Of a DNA stretch of 64,000 nucleotides, positions 44,402-53,800 are shown piece after piece; within the stretch, counting starts at the first letter, position 1; the number at the start of each line of letters is the position of its first letter. The DNA is from Maribacter arenosus (GTDB lineage: Bacteria > Bacteroidota > Bacteroidia > Flavobacteriales > Flavobacteriaceae), in NCBI RefSeq assembly GCF_014610845.1, contig NZ_JABTCG010000004.1, positions 496,001 to 560,000 on the forward strand, written 5' to 3'. The position numbers and the translations under genes were made by a program. The notes beneath the pieces were generated by a model. It was not told where the DNA came from and searched no databases. It was given only the letters and a program-made list of their open reading frames with translations.

Positions 44402-44846
44402 GGTTTAATTGGTTTAAGTTATTTTGTTAATCAGCAATGCCTGTCATCAAACGAAAGCGCATTTGCAGGCATAATAAAGGCAGGTCGTTTAGATCTGCCT
44501 AGGCCCTTACACATGCGCATCCTACCAAACTAGGTTATTTGCTTGGAATAAGGTAATATTTCACTATTACTATTCAGTAAAAAAAAATAATCTTCCAAAG
44601 ATACTTTTTTGTTCTGGAACAGACCTCGGGATTCCCTTAAAATTTTATGCCATAATTCTGAGGACAATATTCGGGAATAATCATAATGATAAGCACTAGA
44701 TTTCGATAATGAACAATTTGCTTATCGAAGGTAATCGCAAGGAGCCGCCTATTAAAACCTTGGTCTCAATAATAACAGCTTCAATATATCAAAAAAAACC
44801 AAAACCCTAAGAGGTGAATTATAGATGGTTATCACCATAATGTATT
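44402..44846 (-). other. Gene-free leader/regulatory region of the sugar transporter
   Basis: No reading frame of substance is present. It holds a -7 element and palindrome at 44596-44621 and a 9-bp hairpin (AGGCAGGTC/GATCTGCCT, loop GTTTA) at 44478-44500. If the promoter is right, the transporter mRNA has a leader of about 190 bases containing that hairpin. The part from 44650 to 44846, downstream of the msrB stop, shows nothing I can name. Confidence 0.45.
44596..44621 (-). promoter_or_regulatory. Candidate promoter and operator of the sugar transporter
   Basis: TATCTTTG on the minus strand (44603-44596) matches the -7 element. TGTTCTGGAACA (44610-44621), a palindrome of two 5-base arms around TG, sits just upstream in the promoter spacer, where a repressor would block RNA polymerase. 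No -33 TTG was found, which would suit an activator- or repressor-controlled promoter. Confidence 0.35.
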
Positions 44847-45308
44847 CTATTTTCCTATTTCCTTCGAAGTTTCCAATTTCAATGATTCTGAATTAATACA
44901 ATACCGTAATCCACTTGGTTCCGGTCCATCAGGAAAGACGTGTCCCAAATGGGCATCACAGGTGTTGCATAAAACCTCGACCCGAATCATACCATAGCTA
45001 CCGTCTTTTTTGTATTTGATCGCATTTGCTGTAACCGGCTGTGTAAAGCTAGGCCAGCCAGAACCGGATTCAAATTTTATTGTAGAATCAAAAAGCGAGG
45101 TGTCACAACATATGCAGTTATATTGGCCTGCTTCGTGAACACTACAAAGTGCACCTGAATGCGGTGCCTCGGTGCCTTTTTCCCGAGTAATCCTAAATTG
45201 TTCAGGACTTAACAAATCGCGCCATTGCGCATCGGTTTTTTCAACCCTTCGAGAGGGCTTTAGGTTGCCTTTTACCGTATAATTAATGACATCTTTCCAA
45301 GTTAGCAT
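44847..45308 (-). CDS. msrB: Peptide-methionine (R)-S-oxide reductase
   Basis: Repairs the R form of methionine sulphoxide in proteins. The 153-residue protein has both zinc-binding CxxC pairs (C65/C68 and C114/C117), the substrate segment SGSGWPSFTQP, the GHVFPDGP loop and catalytic Cys137 in RYCINS. There is no signal peptide, so it acts in the cytoplasm. It is transcribed alone. A second methionine-sulphoxide reductase candidate (free methionine, fRMsr) lies at 53801-54253. Confidence 0.95.
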   Translation of the reverse strand: MLTWKDVINYTVKGNLKPSRRVEKTDAQWRDLLSPEQFRITREKGTEAPHSGALCSVHEAGQYNCICCDTSLFDSTIKFESGSGWPSFTQPVTANAIKYKKDGSYGMIRVEVLCNTCDAHLGHVFPDGPEPSGLRYCINSESLKLETSKEIGK

Positions 45309-45448
45309 GTTTGTTTTCTTTCCTTTTTATTGAATTGATTTAAGCTCGGTAAACTATCGTAATGCATTAAATCTAAAAATCCCTTTTTAGACCTTCTAAG
45401 AGTAAAGAACTTACAAACCCCACAATATGATTTAAACCTAAATTAAAC

Positions 45449-45456
45449 TATTTTTG
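45449..45456 (+). promoter_or_regulatory. Candidate -7 element for the endonuclease gene
   Basis: TATTTTTG matches TAnnTTTG exactly, but ends only 4 bases before the GTG start, implying a leaderless mRNA. No -33 TTG is apparent. Confidence 0.35.
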
Positions 45457-45460
45457 GCCA

Positions 45461-46273
45461 GTGGACAAAAGGAAAAAAAATAGAATCCTATATACTGTTT
45501 TATTAGTACTGTGTATTATTGGCTTTTGGTGGTTCGAAAACTTTTATACTCCTGATACCTATACTTCGAAGAGTGACGATGGATTTGAATCCACCATACC
45601 CTCTTATCTATTGCCCAGTTCATCTACAGGTGACATTGTAATCCATGATCATTTTATGCTATCCTATAACGAGCCCTTTGAACAGGCTGAATGGGTGGCG
45701 TATAGGCTAAAAAAGAGCCATTTGACCTTTGATGATCGAAAACGACCATATTTTATTGAGGACCCTAAGGTGAAAACCAAATCTGCGGATTGGCGCAATT
45801 ATAAAGGGTCTGGTTTTGACCGAGGACACTTATGCCCTGCAGGGGATCGCCGTTTCTCTGAATATGCATATAATGAAACTTTCTATACCAGCAATATTAG
45901 CCCACAAAATCGGGAATTCAATGCCGGGATTTGGAATCGGTTGGAAATCCAAGTTAGGCGATGGGCAAAACGTTATGGGGACCTCTATGTGGTTACTGGG
46001 GGCGTTTTGGACAATGACCTTGAAGAAATTGGTGAAGAAGATGTTGATGTGCCCAATTATTTTTATAAAATTATTGCGAAGGGGAACCAAAAAAACCTCG
46101 AGGTCATCGCTTTTTTAATGCGTAATGAAGAAAGTGCAGAGCCTTTACAAAATTTCGTTGTGCCTGTAGACCGAGTTGAGCAGGTAACTGGTCTGGATTT
46201 TTTTAATGAATTACCGGATTTGGAAGAAGCCAAATTGGAGAGTGTATCTACCTTGGCCGGATGGAAGTTTTAG
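45461..46273 (+). CDS. Membrane-anchored DNA/RNA non-specific endonuclease (NUC1 family)
   Basis: A 270-residue protein with a basic N-terminus and one membrane helix (about 9-25), leaving the enzyme outside the cytoplasm. The nuclease domain carries DRGHLCPAGDRR (120-131) with catalytic His123, and SPQNREFNAGIWNRLE with the metal-binding Asn. Such enzymes degrade extracellular or periplasmic nucleic acid, for nutrition or defence. The start is GTG at 45461; the next ATG would delete the membrane anchor and the front of the domain. It converges on rodA with a 4-base overlap. Confidence 0.88.
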   Translation: MDKRKKNRILYTVLLVLCIIGFWWFENFYTPDTYTSKSDDGFESTIPSYLLPSSSTGDIVIHDHFMLSYNEPFEQAEWVAYRLKKSHLTFDDRKRPYFIEDPKVKTKSADWRNYKGSGFDRGHLCPAGDRRFSEYAYNETFYTSNISPQNREFNAGIWNRLEIQVRRWAKRYGDLYVVTGGVLDNDLEEIGEEDVDVPNYFYKIIAKGNQKNLEVIAFLMRNEESAEPLQNFVVPVDRVEQVTGLDFFNELPDLEEAKLESVSTLAGWKF

Positions 46274-47553
46274 AACCCTTCTTTCAATCTGTTCGAATCT
46301 AGCTTGAGAAAAACAAATAGTAAGATGGTAAAAAAGAGCAGACCTGAGCCCCCATAACTAAAAAATGGTAGAGGTATACCAATGGTAGGTAAAACACCGA
46401 TTACCATGCCTATGTTGATAAAGTAATGGATGAAAAGGATAGAAATTACACCGTATCCATACATACGCGAAAATGGATTCTTTTGCCTTTCGGCCAAGAA
46501 AACCAATCTTAAAAACAAAAAGGTGAAAAGAAGAATTACGGTTGCTGTACCTACGAATCCCCATTCTTCACCGACGGTACTAAAAATATAATCTGTGTGT
46601 TGTTCAGGTACAAAATCACCTTTGGTCCGTGTGCCTTCCAGAAACCCTTTTCCAAAAAAACCACCAGATTCTATCGCCTTTTCAGATTGATAGGTATTGT
46701 ACCCAATGGTCTTTCGTATTTGTTCTAGTTTTTGCGGATCTTTTTCAAGACGTAACCATAGACTAAAACGATCTCTGTGCCTTTGTTCAAAAACATTGTT
46801 AAAGACTAAATCAACGGATAGTGAAAACAATATGGTTGCCACTACAATCGATATCACAGGAAAAACAGGGACCTTAAAAGTCTTTTTCTTTAGCAGAAAG
46901 AAAATGACGATAAGCAGGCCTAAAATAATCGCGACCCATATAGTGCCAAACATCAAAGTTGCAATAAATACGACTATGGTCAATATCCCAATGACCAAAT
47001 AAGATAGCGGAAGACCTTCACGGAATATCACAAACAAGAGCGCGAAAAAAACCAGGGCACTACCCGGATCGGGTTGGGGAACGATCAAAATTGCCGGCAA
47101 TAATATGATACCCAGGGCAAAGAGTTGGTCCTTTCGTCTTTTGATGTCTGTTTGAATATCGCTTAGGAATTTTGCTAAGGCCAGGGCAGTAGCGACTTTC
47201 GCAAATTCGGAAGGCTGTAGGTTAAAAAATCCTAAATTATACCATGAGGTTGCACCGGCGATAGTCTTACCAAAGACAAATAAGCCCAATAACAAGACTA
47301 TGGCAATCACATACAATAAGCTTGAGAACCGTTCATAGAAGTTGGCCTCAAGAGCCATAATTAGGATAATGGCGAGAATACTTACTCCAAAAAAGAACAA
47401 TTGTTTTCCATGCAAGGAAGAAAAATTGAAGATGGATGGGTCGGTATCGGTAAAGGTACTTGAATAAATGTTTACCCAGCCTATGACCACTAAAGCGATG
47501 TAAATGAAAATGGTAAGCCAATCTATGCGTTTAAAGAGACTTTTACCAGACAT
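46270..47553 (-). CDS. rodA: Rod-shape peptidoglycan glycosyltransferase RodA
   Basis: A 427-residue SEDS-family polymerase with about 10 membrane helices that builds glycan strands during cell elongation. Signature segments are AGATSWYNLGFFNLQPSEFAKVA near 105-125, PDPGSALVF near 160 and the C-terminal IGVLPTIGIPLPFFSYGGSGLL. It works with penicillin-binding protein 2, whose gene overlaps it by 11 bases upstream. It is the last gene of the purH-mreBCD-mrdA-rodA cluster. Confidence 0.95.
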   Translation of the reverse strand: MSGKSLFKRIDWLTIFIYIALVVIGWVNIYSSTFTDTDPSIFNFSSLHGKQLFFFGVSILAIILIMALEANFYERFSSLLYVIAIVLLLGLFVFGKTIAGATSWYNLGFFNLQPSEFAKVATALALAKFLSDIQTDIKRRKDQLFALGIILLPAILIVPQPDPGSALVFFALLFVIFREGLPLSYLVIGILTIVVFIATLMFGTIWVAIILGLLIVIFFLLKKKTFKVPVFPVISIVVATILFSLSVDLVFNNVFEQRHRDRFSLWLRLEKDPQKLEQIRKTIGYNTYQSEKAIESGGFFGKGFLEGTRTKGDFVPEQHTDYIFSTVGEEWGFVGTATVILLFTFLFLRLVFLAERQKNPFSRMYGYGVISILFIHYFINIGMVIGVLPTIGIPLPFFSYGGSGLLFFTILLFVFLKLDSNRLKEGF

Positions 47554-49411
47554 ACTCGTTTATCTTGAATTCCTCACCGCTATAGGGTTTTGCGTATTCA
47601 TGATCCAAGGTTTTCTCTAACATCCTTTTTTCCAGATCTTTCCGTGTAATTTTACCTTTGATATATTTTTCAATCATTAAAGACGCAATATGTCCGGCAT
47701 AGCGTGATCCATAATACCCGTTTTCAATATAGACGGCTATCGCTATTTTAGGTTTGTTCACAGGAGCGAACGCCACAAAAATAGAATGGTCGGTCAATTG
47801 GGTTTTAACACTGTCTATTACAGTGAAATTTTCCACAGTCCCGGTTTTACCAGCGATTTCAATGCCGGGAATCTGCACCCATCTTGCAGTGCCACGACGA
47901 TATACTTCGGCCATACCTTGTATTACGGGTTCAAAATGCTTGCGATCTATGGTCGTTTGTTTCAATTCTGTGAATTCTGGAATCGTAATTTCCTTGCCAT
48001 TGACCTTCTTAAGAATATGCGGTGTAAAATAATGACCACGATTTGCAATGGCCGCCGTCATATTGGCCAATTGTATTGGAGTTACCGCGACTTCCCCTTG
48101 CCCGATTGAATTTGAAATAATGAATGAGGAACTCCATCGGTTGTCTCCATACCATTTGTCATAATATTCCTTGGAAGGTATGCGACCAGGTCTTCCCGTA
48201 TGTAAGTCAGATCCCAAGTAACCCCCGAGGCCAAAACTTCGCATGTGTTTTTCCCAAACATCCATGGCCTCATCCATAGTTTCGAATTTATCGTATATTT
48301 TTCTGAAAGTTCCTGCAAAATAGGCATTACACGACTTGTAAATGCCCACATTCAAATCACGGACTCCTCCTCCGCAGTGACATCCGCGTTTGGTTCTACC
48401 TACATAAAAACCATTATAGCATTTCATTTTGGTTTCGGGTGTGATAACGCCCTCTTGTAAGGCAATCAATGCATTAAGTGTCTTAAATGGGGAGCCTGGG
48501 GATGGCTCGGCTAAAAGAGAACGATCCCATGTCGGATTTGCGATGGAATCATTATAAAGTACAGTATAGTTCTTGGATCGTTTTCGACCTACGAGCAGAG
48601 AAGGGTCATAAGTTGGCCCAGAAATCATGGACAATAATTCACCAGTGGAAGGTTCAATGGCGACGATGCCACCACGTTTGCCATGCATGAGCAATTCACC
48701 GTACTCCTGAAGATCCTTGTCTATGGTAATACTGATTTCCTTTCCTTGTTCAGGTGGTGTGTCCAAGGCACCGTCTTTATAAGGACCAATGTCCCTATTG
48801 AATCTGTCTTTTTGAATGTACTGCACTCCTTTTTTTCCCCTTAAGGTGTCCTCATAGGTTTTTTCAACTCCTGTTCTACCCTTAAGCTCTCCTTGAACAT
48901 AATACGGATTTTCGGCCAAATCCCGCTCATTGACCTCACTGATATAGCCAAGGACGTTTGCCGCACTTTTAGTATCGTAATAACGTAATGATCTTTTTTG
49001 GATATAAAAACCTTCAAAATGGCGCATTTTTTCTTGAAGCTTTGCGTAGTCTTCTTTTGAAAGTTGGGGCACTAATACAGAGGGTAATCGTGGAGAATAT
49101 ACCTTCGCTTTTTTAAGTTTATAGATAAAAACTTCCTTATCCATACCTATTAGGTTGCAGAACTCCAAAGTATCTAATGGCTTAACCTCCCTAGGGATGA
49201 CCATTACATCATAAGCCGGATCATTACCCACCAATAATTTGCCATTACGATCATAAATATAACCTCTTTCAGGGTAGTCATAAATAGCTTTTATCGCTGG
49301 ATCTTCCAATACCTGGTCGGGGGAAAAACTGAATATCTGCAAGTAAGAGAGCCTGCCGATAAACGTTATTCCTATAATCAGGATAATCGATGATAAAAGA
49401 ACCTTCTTCAT
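47543..49411 (-). CDS. mrdA: Penicillin-binding protein 2 (elongation transpeptidase)
   Basis: Cross-links peptidoglycan for side-wall growth. The 622-residue protein has an N-terminal membrane helix (about 4-20), a dimerisation/pedestal domain beginning YPERGYIYDRNGKLL, and a transpeptidase domain with Ser307 in SPFK, the SCN motif in KSCNAYF and KTG in AGKTGTVENF. Length matches PBP2. It pairs with RodA encoded immediately downstream. A gap of 118 bases separates it from mreD, so it may have extra control. Confidence 0.95.
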   Translation of the reverse strand: MKKVLLSSIILIIGITFIGRLSYLQIFSFSPDQVLEDPAIKAIYDYPERGYIYDRNGKLLVGNDPAYDVMVIPREVKPLDTLEFCNLIGMDKEVFIYKLKKAKVYSPRLPSVLVPQLSKEDYAKLQEKMRHFEGFYIQKRSLRYYDTKSAANVLGYISEVNERDLAENPYYVQGELKGRTGVEKTYEDTLRGKKGVQYIQKDRFNRDIGPYKDGALDTPPEQGKEISITIDKDLQEYGELLMHGKRGGIVAIEPSTGELLSMISGPTYDPSLLVGRKRSKNYTVLYNDSIANPTWDRSLLAEPSPGSPFKTLNALIALQEGVITPETKMKCYNGFYVGRTKRGCHCGGGVRDLNVGIYKSCNAYFAGTFRKIYDKFETMDEAMDVWEKHMRSFGLGGYLGSDLHTGRPGRIPSKEYYDKWYGDNRWSSSFIISNSIGQGEVAVTPIQLANMTAAIANRGHYFTPHILKKVNGKEITIPEFTELKQTTIDRKHFEPVIQGMAEVYRRGTARWVQIPGIEIAGKTGTVENFTVIDSVKTQLTDHSIFVAFAPVNKPKIAIAVYIENGYYGSRYAGHIASLMIEKYIKGKITRKDLEKRMLEKTLDHEYAKPYSGEEFKINEYVW

Positions 49412-49529
49412 TGAAGATGATTTTTGACTTTAGGAAATCAATCCTTGATTCATTAAATATTCAATAGTTAATTGTTCACCCACCTTCGCTTAATGTTCTT
49501 ACAAGGTGATCTAAATACCAATATACACG

Positions 49530-50036
49530 TTATTCTTTGTTAACACTAAACAACGATCCGAACAATAAACACAAAATTAGCGAGGCAAGGCCAATGGCCA
49601 ATACTTTTTTCACAATTAACAACAAATTGGCAACACTGAAAAACTCCAGTGAAAAGTAGACCGAATGGTGTACCAATATTAATAACGCCAAAAATGTAAA
49701 TTGTTGTGCCTTAGTACTATTACTTAACTTAAAACTTTGAAATTCATAATTAATACCAAATACAAATCGCATTATGGCCGGTCTCAAATAGGCGATTGTT
49801 ACGGTAGCGGCAGCATGCAGGGCCATGGTATCTGAAAAAAAGTCGATTGAAAGCCCAAGTAGGAAGCTTAATCCTAAAAACGCGGGCCTATTTTCTTTGA
49901 TAGGGTACCAGTACAGAAACAAAATATAGACCATAGGGTTGATATATCCAAAGAAATTCAACCTATTGAAAACCAATACTTGAACAAGCACCAGCAATAC
50001 AAAGCGGATTATATTTATGAAAAGACCCTTATTCAT
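49530..50036 (-). CDS. mreD: Rod-shape-determining protein MreD
   Basis: A 168-residue membrane protein with about five helices and few charged residues. It overlaps mreC by 8 bases and stands in the standard mreB-mreC-mreD-mrdA-rodA order, which is the main ground for the name because MreD sequence is poorly conserved. FLGLSFLLGLSIDFFSDTMALHAAATV is typical of Bacteroidota MreD. It helps link MreB filaments to the wall-synthesis enzymes. Confidence 0.88.
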   Translation of the reverse strand: MNKGLFINIIRFVLLVLVQVLVFNRLNFFGYINPMVYILFLYWYPIKENRPAFLGLSFLLGLSIDFFSDTMALHAAATVTIAYLRPAIMRFVFGINYEFQSFKLSNSTKAQQFTFLALLILVHHSVYFSLEFFSVANLLLIVKKVLAIGLASLILCLLFGSLFSVNKE

Positions 50037-50844
50037 TAGCTGTGGTTTTTTCCAACTCTAAGATTTCCTCCCGATTTAAATTATTAATGATATATACATT
50101 CTTAATATTGGTCATATCGTTGAATAGATCTACATCTATGCGATAAAAACTCTTAGCAATGTCCAAATCGAACTTTCTAATGGTTCCTATAGGAATATTC
50201 TCAGGAAAGATACTGCTCATGGCTCCTGTTACAATGGTATCTCCCACATTTAAAGGTACCAAACGGGGAATGTCTATCAATTGGACCACATTATAGGCTT
50301 TGGCATCCCAAATCAAGGAACCGAAATGATTCGTATTTTTAAGTTTTGCATTGATATTCGATTTTGTGTTAAGGATGCTTTGTACTGTGGCAAATTTGTT
50401 GGATGTATTTTCAACGATTCCCAATATGCCTAAATCTGTAATGACACCCATATCCTGACTTACACTATCTTTTTTGCCACGATTTATGGTAATGTAATTT
50501 CTATTATTGGCATAGCTATTCTTTATTACCTGTCCTGAAACAACCGTATAACCTATATTGGTCGTATCCATTTTTATGAGGGAATCGGCTTCAATATTAA
50601 GTAATCTATTGTGTAGTCTTTCGTTTTCCTTGAGCAATCTTTCATTTTCGTCATCTAGGTCGAAATACGTAGTTATGCCTTGGGATATGCCAAAGATATT
50701 CCCCGTTATCCAATTCGAAGAATTAAAGAACCGTGATTGATGGAATGAATGGGATTGAACGGTGAACGCCAAAGAGATAATCAACAATAAGATATAAAGC
50801 AAAAAATTCTTATATCGAATTATAAAGTTTATTATCTGCTGCAT
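50029..50844 (-). CDS. mreC: Rod-shape-determining protein MreC
   Basis: A 271-residue protein with one N-terminal membrane helix (about 11-30), a coiled coil (LDDENERLLKENERLHNRLLNIE near 62-84), and a periplasmic double beta-barrel domain (VVSGQVIKNSYANNRNYITINRG; GVITDLGILGIVENTSNKFATVQSILN). It organises PBP2 and RodA along the cell side. It overlaps mreD by 8 bases and follows mreB by 94 bases. Confidence 0.94.
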   Translation of the reverse strand: MQQIINFIIRYKNFLLYILLLIISLAFTVQSHSFHQSRFFNSSNWITGNIFGISQGITTYFDLDDENERLLKENERLHNRLLNIEADSLIKMDTTNIGYTVVSGQVIKNSYANNRNYITINRGKKDSVSQDMGVITDLGILGIVENTSNKFATVQSILNTKSNINAKLKNTNHFGSLIWDAKAYNVVQLIDIPRLVPLNVGDTIVTGAMSSIFPENIPIGTIRKFDLDIAKSFYRIDVDLFNDMTNIKNVYIINNLNREEILELEKTTANE

Positions 50845-50938
50845 TCACTTTTTATTTTGTGAAGCCGATAAAGGTATTTTTTATATTTTAAAAAACCTCC
50901 AACGTACCTACGGAAACTATTTTGTTCTTATGAGGACT

Positions 50939-51967
50939 TTATTTGATTAAAATGTTCTTGTAGCGTTCTAAATTCTTCAACGCGATACCGGTTCCCCTAA
51001 CAACCGCTCGCAATGGATCTTCTGCGATGTACACTGGTAAATCCGTTTTTTGTGAAAGCCTACGATCCAACCCTCGCAACATAGAGCCTCCCCCAGCAAG
51101 GTAGATACCCGTATTATATATGTCGGCAGCCAATTCCGGAGGGGTTTGCGATAAGGTTTCCATAACGGCATCCTCGACCCTTAGGATTGATTTGTCCAAT
51201 GCTTTGGCAATTTCCCTGTACGATATCTGTACCTGCTTAGGTTTACCTGTAAGAAGGTCACGTCCTTGTACGGATTTATCATCCGGAGGTGTTTGAAGGT
51301 CTTCAGTCGCCGAACCTATTTCAATTTTTATAGCTTCTGCCGTCGTTTCCCCCACATAAAGGTTGTGCTGGGTCCGCATGTAATAGATAATGTCGTTGGT
51401 GAATACATCCCCTGCAATTTTTACTGACTTGTCGCAAACGATTCCACCAAGGGCTATAACAGCGATTTCAGTGGTACCACCCCCAATATCAACGATCATG
51501 TTCCCTTTGGGCTGCATAATATCAAGGCCAATACCAATTGCAGCGGCCATAGGCTCATGGATCAAATAAACCTCCTTGCCATTTACACGTTCGGCCGATT
51601 CCTTAACAGCTCGCATCTCAACTTCGGTAATTCCTGAAGGAATGCATATAACCATTCGTAATGCTGGTGGAAACCATTTTTTCTTTAGGGCGGGAATGTT
51701 CTTGATGAACATATTGATCATCTTTTCTGATGCATCAAAATCCGCAATAACCCCATCTTTCAAGGGTCTAATGGTTTTTATGTTTTCATGTGTTTTTCCT
51801 TGCATCATGCTGGCTTCCTTACCAACTGCAATGATTTTACCAGAAATACGATCTCTGGCAACAATAGACGGACTGTCAACAACGACCTTGCCATCGTGAA
51901 TGATGAGGGTATTTGCCGTACCTAAGTCAATAGCAATTTCCTCGGTCAAGAAATCAAAAAATCCCAT
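50939..51967 (-). CDS. mreB: Rod-shape-determining actin MreB
   Basis: A 342-residue bacterial actin that forms membrane-bound filaments guiding wall elongation. It has the phosphate loops AIDLGTANTLI (about 11-21) and VDIGGGTTEIAVIALGG (about 160-176), EPMAAAIGIGL and the C-terminal AGGGSMLRGLD. Length and motifs match MreB closely. It follows purH by 56 bases, with a -7-like element in between. Confidence 0.97.
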   Translation of the reverse strand: MGFFDFLTEEIAIDLGTANTLIIHDGKVVVDSPSIVARDRISGKIIAVGKEASMMQGKTHENIKTIRPLKDGVIADFDASEKMINMFIKNIPALKKKWFPPALRMVICIPSGITEVEMRAVKESAERVNGKEVYLIHEPMAAAIGIGLDIMQPKGNMIVDIGGGTTEIAVIALGGIVCDKSVKIAGDVFTNDIIYYMRTQHNLYVGETTAEAIKIEIGSATEDLQTPPDDKSVQGRDLLTGKPKQVQISYREIAKALDKSILRVEDAVMETLSQTPPELAADIYNTGIYLAGGGSMLRGLDRRLSQKTDLPVYIAEDPLRAVVRGTGIALKNLERYKNILIK

Positions 51968-52009
51968 TTTATGTTATTAGGTTGTAAATCAAAAGGTGCA
52001 TTTCGTCGA

Positions 52010-52017
52010 CAAAAGTA
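52010..52017 (-). promoter_or_regulatory. Candidate -7 element for mreB
   Basis: Minus-strand TACTTTTG matches TAnnTTTG. It lies in the 56-base gap between purH and mreB, 43 bases before the mreB start. No clear -33 TTG. Confidence 0.4.
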
Positions 52018-52023
52018 GTAAAA

Positions 52024-53553
52024 TTAATGCTTAAAATGACGTGTGCCCGTCATTACCATCGCAATATTATTTTCATTACAATAATCGATACTCAGTTGGT
52101 CCTTTATAGAACCTCCTGGCTGTATAACGCATGTAATGCCACTTTTATGCGCAATTTCCACACAATCAGGGAAAGGGAAAAACGCATCACTTGCCATAAC
52201 AGCCCCATTAAGGTCGAATTGGAATGATTTTGCTTTGTGAATTGCTTGGTTCAGGGCATCTACGCGTGAGGTCTGTCCTGTGCCGCTTGCACATAATTGC
52301 TTGTTTTTGGCCAATACAATGGTGTTACTTTTTGTGTGTTTACACAATTTAGAAGCAAAAATCAGATCTTCCAGTTCCTTGGAAGAAGGTTCTTTTCCGG
52401 TCACATAGTTCAAATCGGCCACCGTATCGGTTTTATGGTCTTTGTCTTGGACCAAAATACCATTCAAACATGTTCTTACAATGGTTTCAGGTAAATCAAC
52501 TTCCTTTTGAATCAATATGATTCTGTTTTTCTTTCCTTTTAGAATTTCCAAGGCCTCATCAGAATAGCTTGGAGCAATGACCACTTCACAGAAAAGTGTA
52601 TGGATTTCTTTCGCTGTGGGTTTGTCAATTTCAACATTGCTGATCAATATTCCTCCAAAGGCAGATACGGGGTCGCCGGCAAGGGCGTCTACATAGGCCT
52701 GGTGAATGGTCTTTCGCGTGGCCAGTCCACAGGCATTGTTATGTTTTAAAATAGCGAAGGTAGGGTCCTCTTTGCGGAATTCGTTCATCAAGTTAACTGC
52801 TGCATCAACATCGAGTAGGTTGTTGTATGAAAGCTCTTTGCCATGTAGTTTTGTGAACATGGCATCAAAATCGCCAAAGAAGAACCCTTTTTGATGCGGG
52901 TTTTCGCCGTAACGTAAAATCTGCCCTTTGGTCTCACTGATTTTTAATACCGGTTCTTTGTGTTTTTGATTGAAATAGTTGAAAATTGCCGAATCGTAAT
53001 GGGAGGAAACATTAAAGGCTTTGGTAGCAAATTTTCTACGCTCTTGCAATGTGGTGCTTCCATTCCCCGAAGAAATGATGTCTAATACCTCACGATAATC
53101 TTCCATGGAAGAAACACAAAGCACATCTTTATAATTCTTTGCAGCGGCACGGATCAAGGAAATGCCACCTATATCTATTTTTTCAATGATATCCTGCTCG
53201 GAAGCTCCACTTGCGACGGTTTTTTCAAAAGGATAGAGGTCTACAATGACAATATCCAGTTGGGGAATTTCAAATTCTTCCAGCTGGGCCACATCACCCT
53301 CATGGTCCTGACGGTTCAGAATTCCTCCAAAAACTTTGGGATGTAGGGTTTTTACCCTTCCTCCTAGGATAGAAGGATAACTGGTCACCTCTTCAACGGG
53401 CACAACATCAATGCCCAAATCCTTAATGAATTTTTCAGTACCACCTGTAGAATAGATAGTAATACCAAGTTCATTGAATTTTTTAACGATAGGTTCAAGA
53501 CCATCTTTATGAAATACGGAAATTAGTGCTGAGGTGGCTTTTTTGGTGCTCAT
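52024..53553 (-). CDS. purH: Bifunctional AICAR transformylase/IMP cyclohydrolase
   Basis: Carries out the last two steps of IMP synthesis. The 509-residue protein has an N-terminal cyclohydrolase (ISVFHKDGL; YSTGGTEKF; ILGGRVKTLHPKVFGGIL; IDIGGISLIRAAAKN) and a C-terminal formyltransferase with LRYGENPHQKGFF, LKHNNACGLA, SDAFFPFPD and a terminal TGTRHFKH. All segments of the family are present. It is the first gene of the elongasome cluster, the usual order in flavobacteria. Confidence 0.97.
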   Translation of the reverse strand: MSTKKATSALISVFHKDGLEPIVKKFNELGITIYSTGGTEKFIKDLGIDVVPVEEVTSYPSILGGRVKTLHPKVFGGILNRQDHEGDVAQLEEFEIPQLDIVIVDLYPFEKTVASGASEQDIIEKIDIGGISLIRAAAKNYKDVLCVSSMEDYREVLDIISSGNGSTTLQERRKFATKAFNVSSHYDSAIFNYFNQKHKEPVLKISETKGQILRYGENPHQKGFFFGDFDAMFTKLHGKELSYNNLLDVDAAVNLMNEFRKEDPTFAILKHNNACGLATRKTIHQAYVDALAGDPVSAFGGILISNVEIDKPTAKEIHTLFCEVVIAPSYSDEALEILKGKKNRIILIQKEVDLPETIVRTCLNGILVQDKDHKTDTVADLNYVTGKEPSSKELEDLIFASKLCKHTKSNTIVLAKNKQLCASGTGQTSRVDALNQAIHKAKSFQFDLNGAVMASDAFFPFPDCVEIAHKSGITCVIQPGGSIKDQLSIDYCNENNIAMVMTGTRHFKH

Positions 53554-53585
53554 TATAGGTTGCTGGAATTATGTTTAGTAGCAAA

Positions 53586-53593
53586 CAAAAGTA
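53586..53593 (-). promoter_or_regulatory. Candidate -7 element for purH
   Basis: Minus-strand TACTTTTG, an exact TAnnTTTG match, 32 bases before the purH ATG. A -33 TTG is not evident. Confidence 0.42.
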
Positions 53594-53800
53594 ATTTTTT
53601 TGGGATTAATAAACGACGCAGGTTATCAACAAAAGAACTAAAGTTTTAACCAAAATTGTTCAACCGTTGCACCTCTGGTCAATTCGAGGACTTTAAAACA
53701 CCTTACGTATGTGTTTCATGGATTACTTTCTGACATAGTCCCGGTCATGGTTTACCTGAATATGGCCTCTTAATCATTCGGTGATATGGTTTCTGTGTAT

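Noticed and set aside
44610-44621. TGTTCTGGAACA as a LexA box
   Set aside because: It fits neither the GAAC-N4-GTTC nor the CTGT-N8-ACAG LexA form, and the gene beside it is a sugar transporter.
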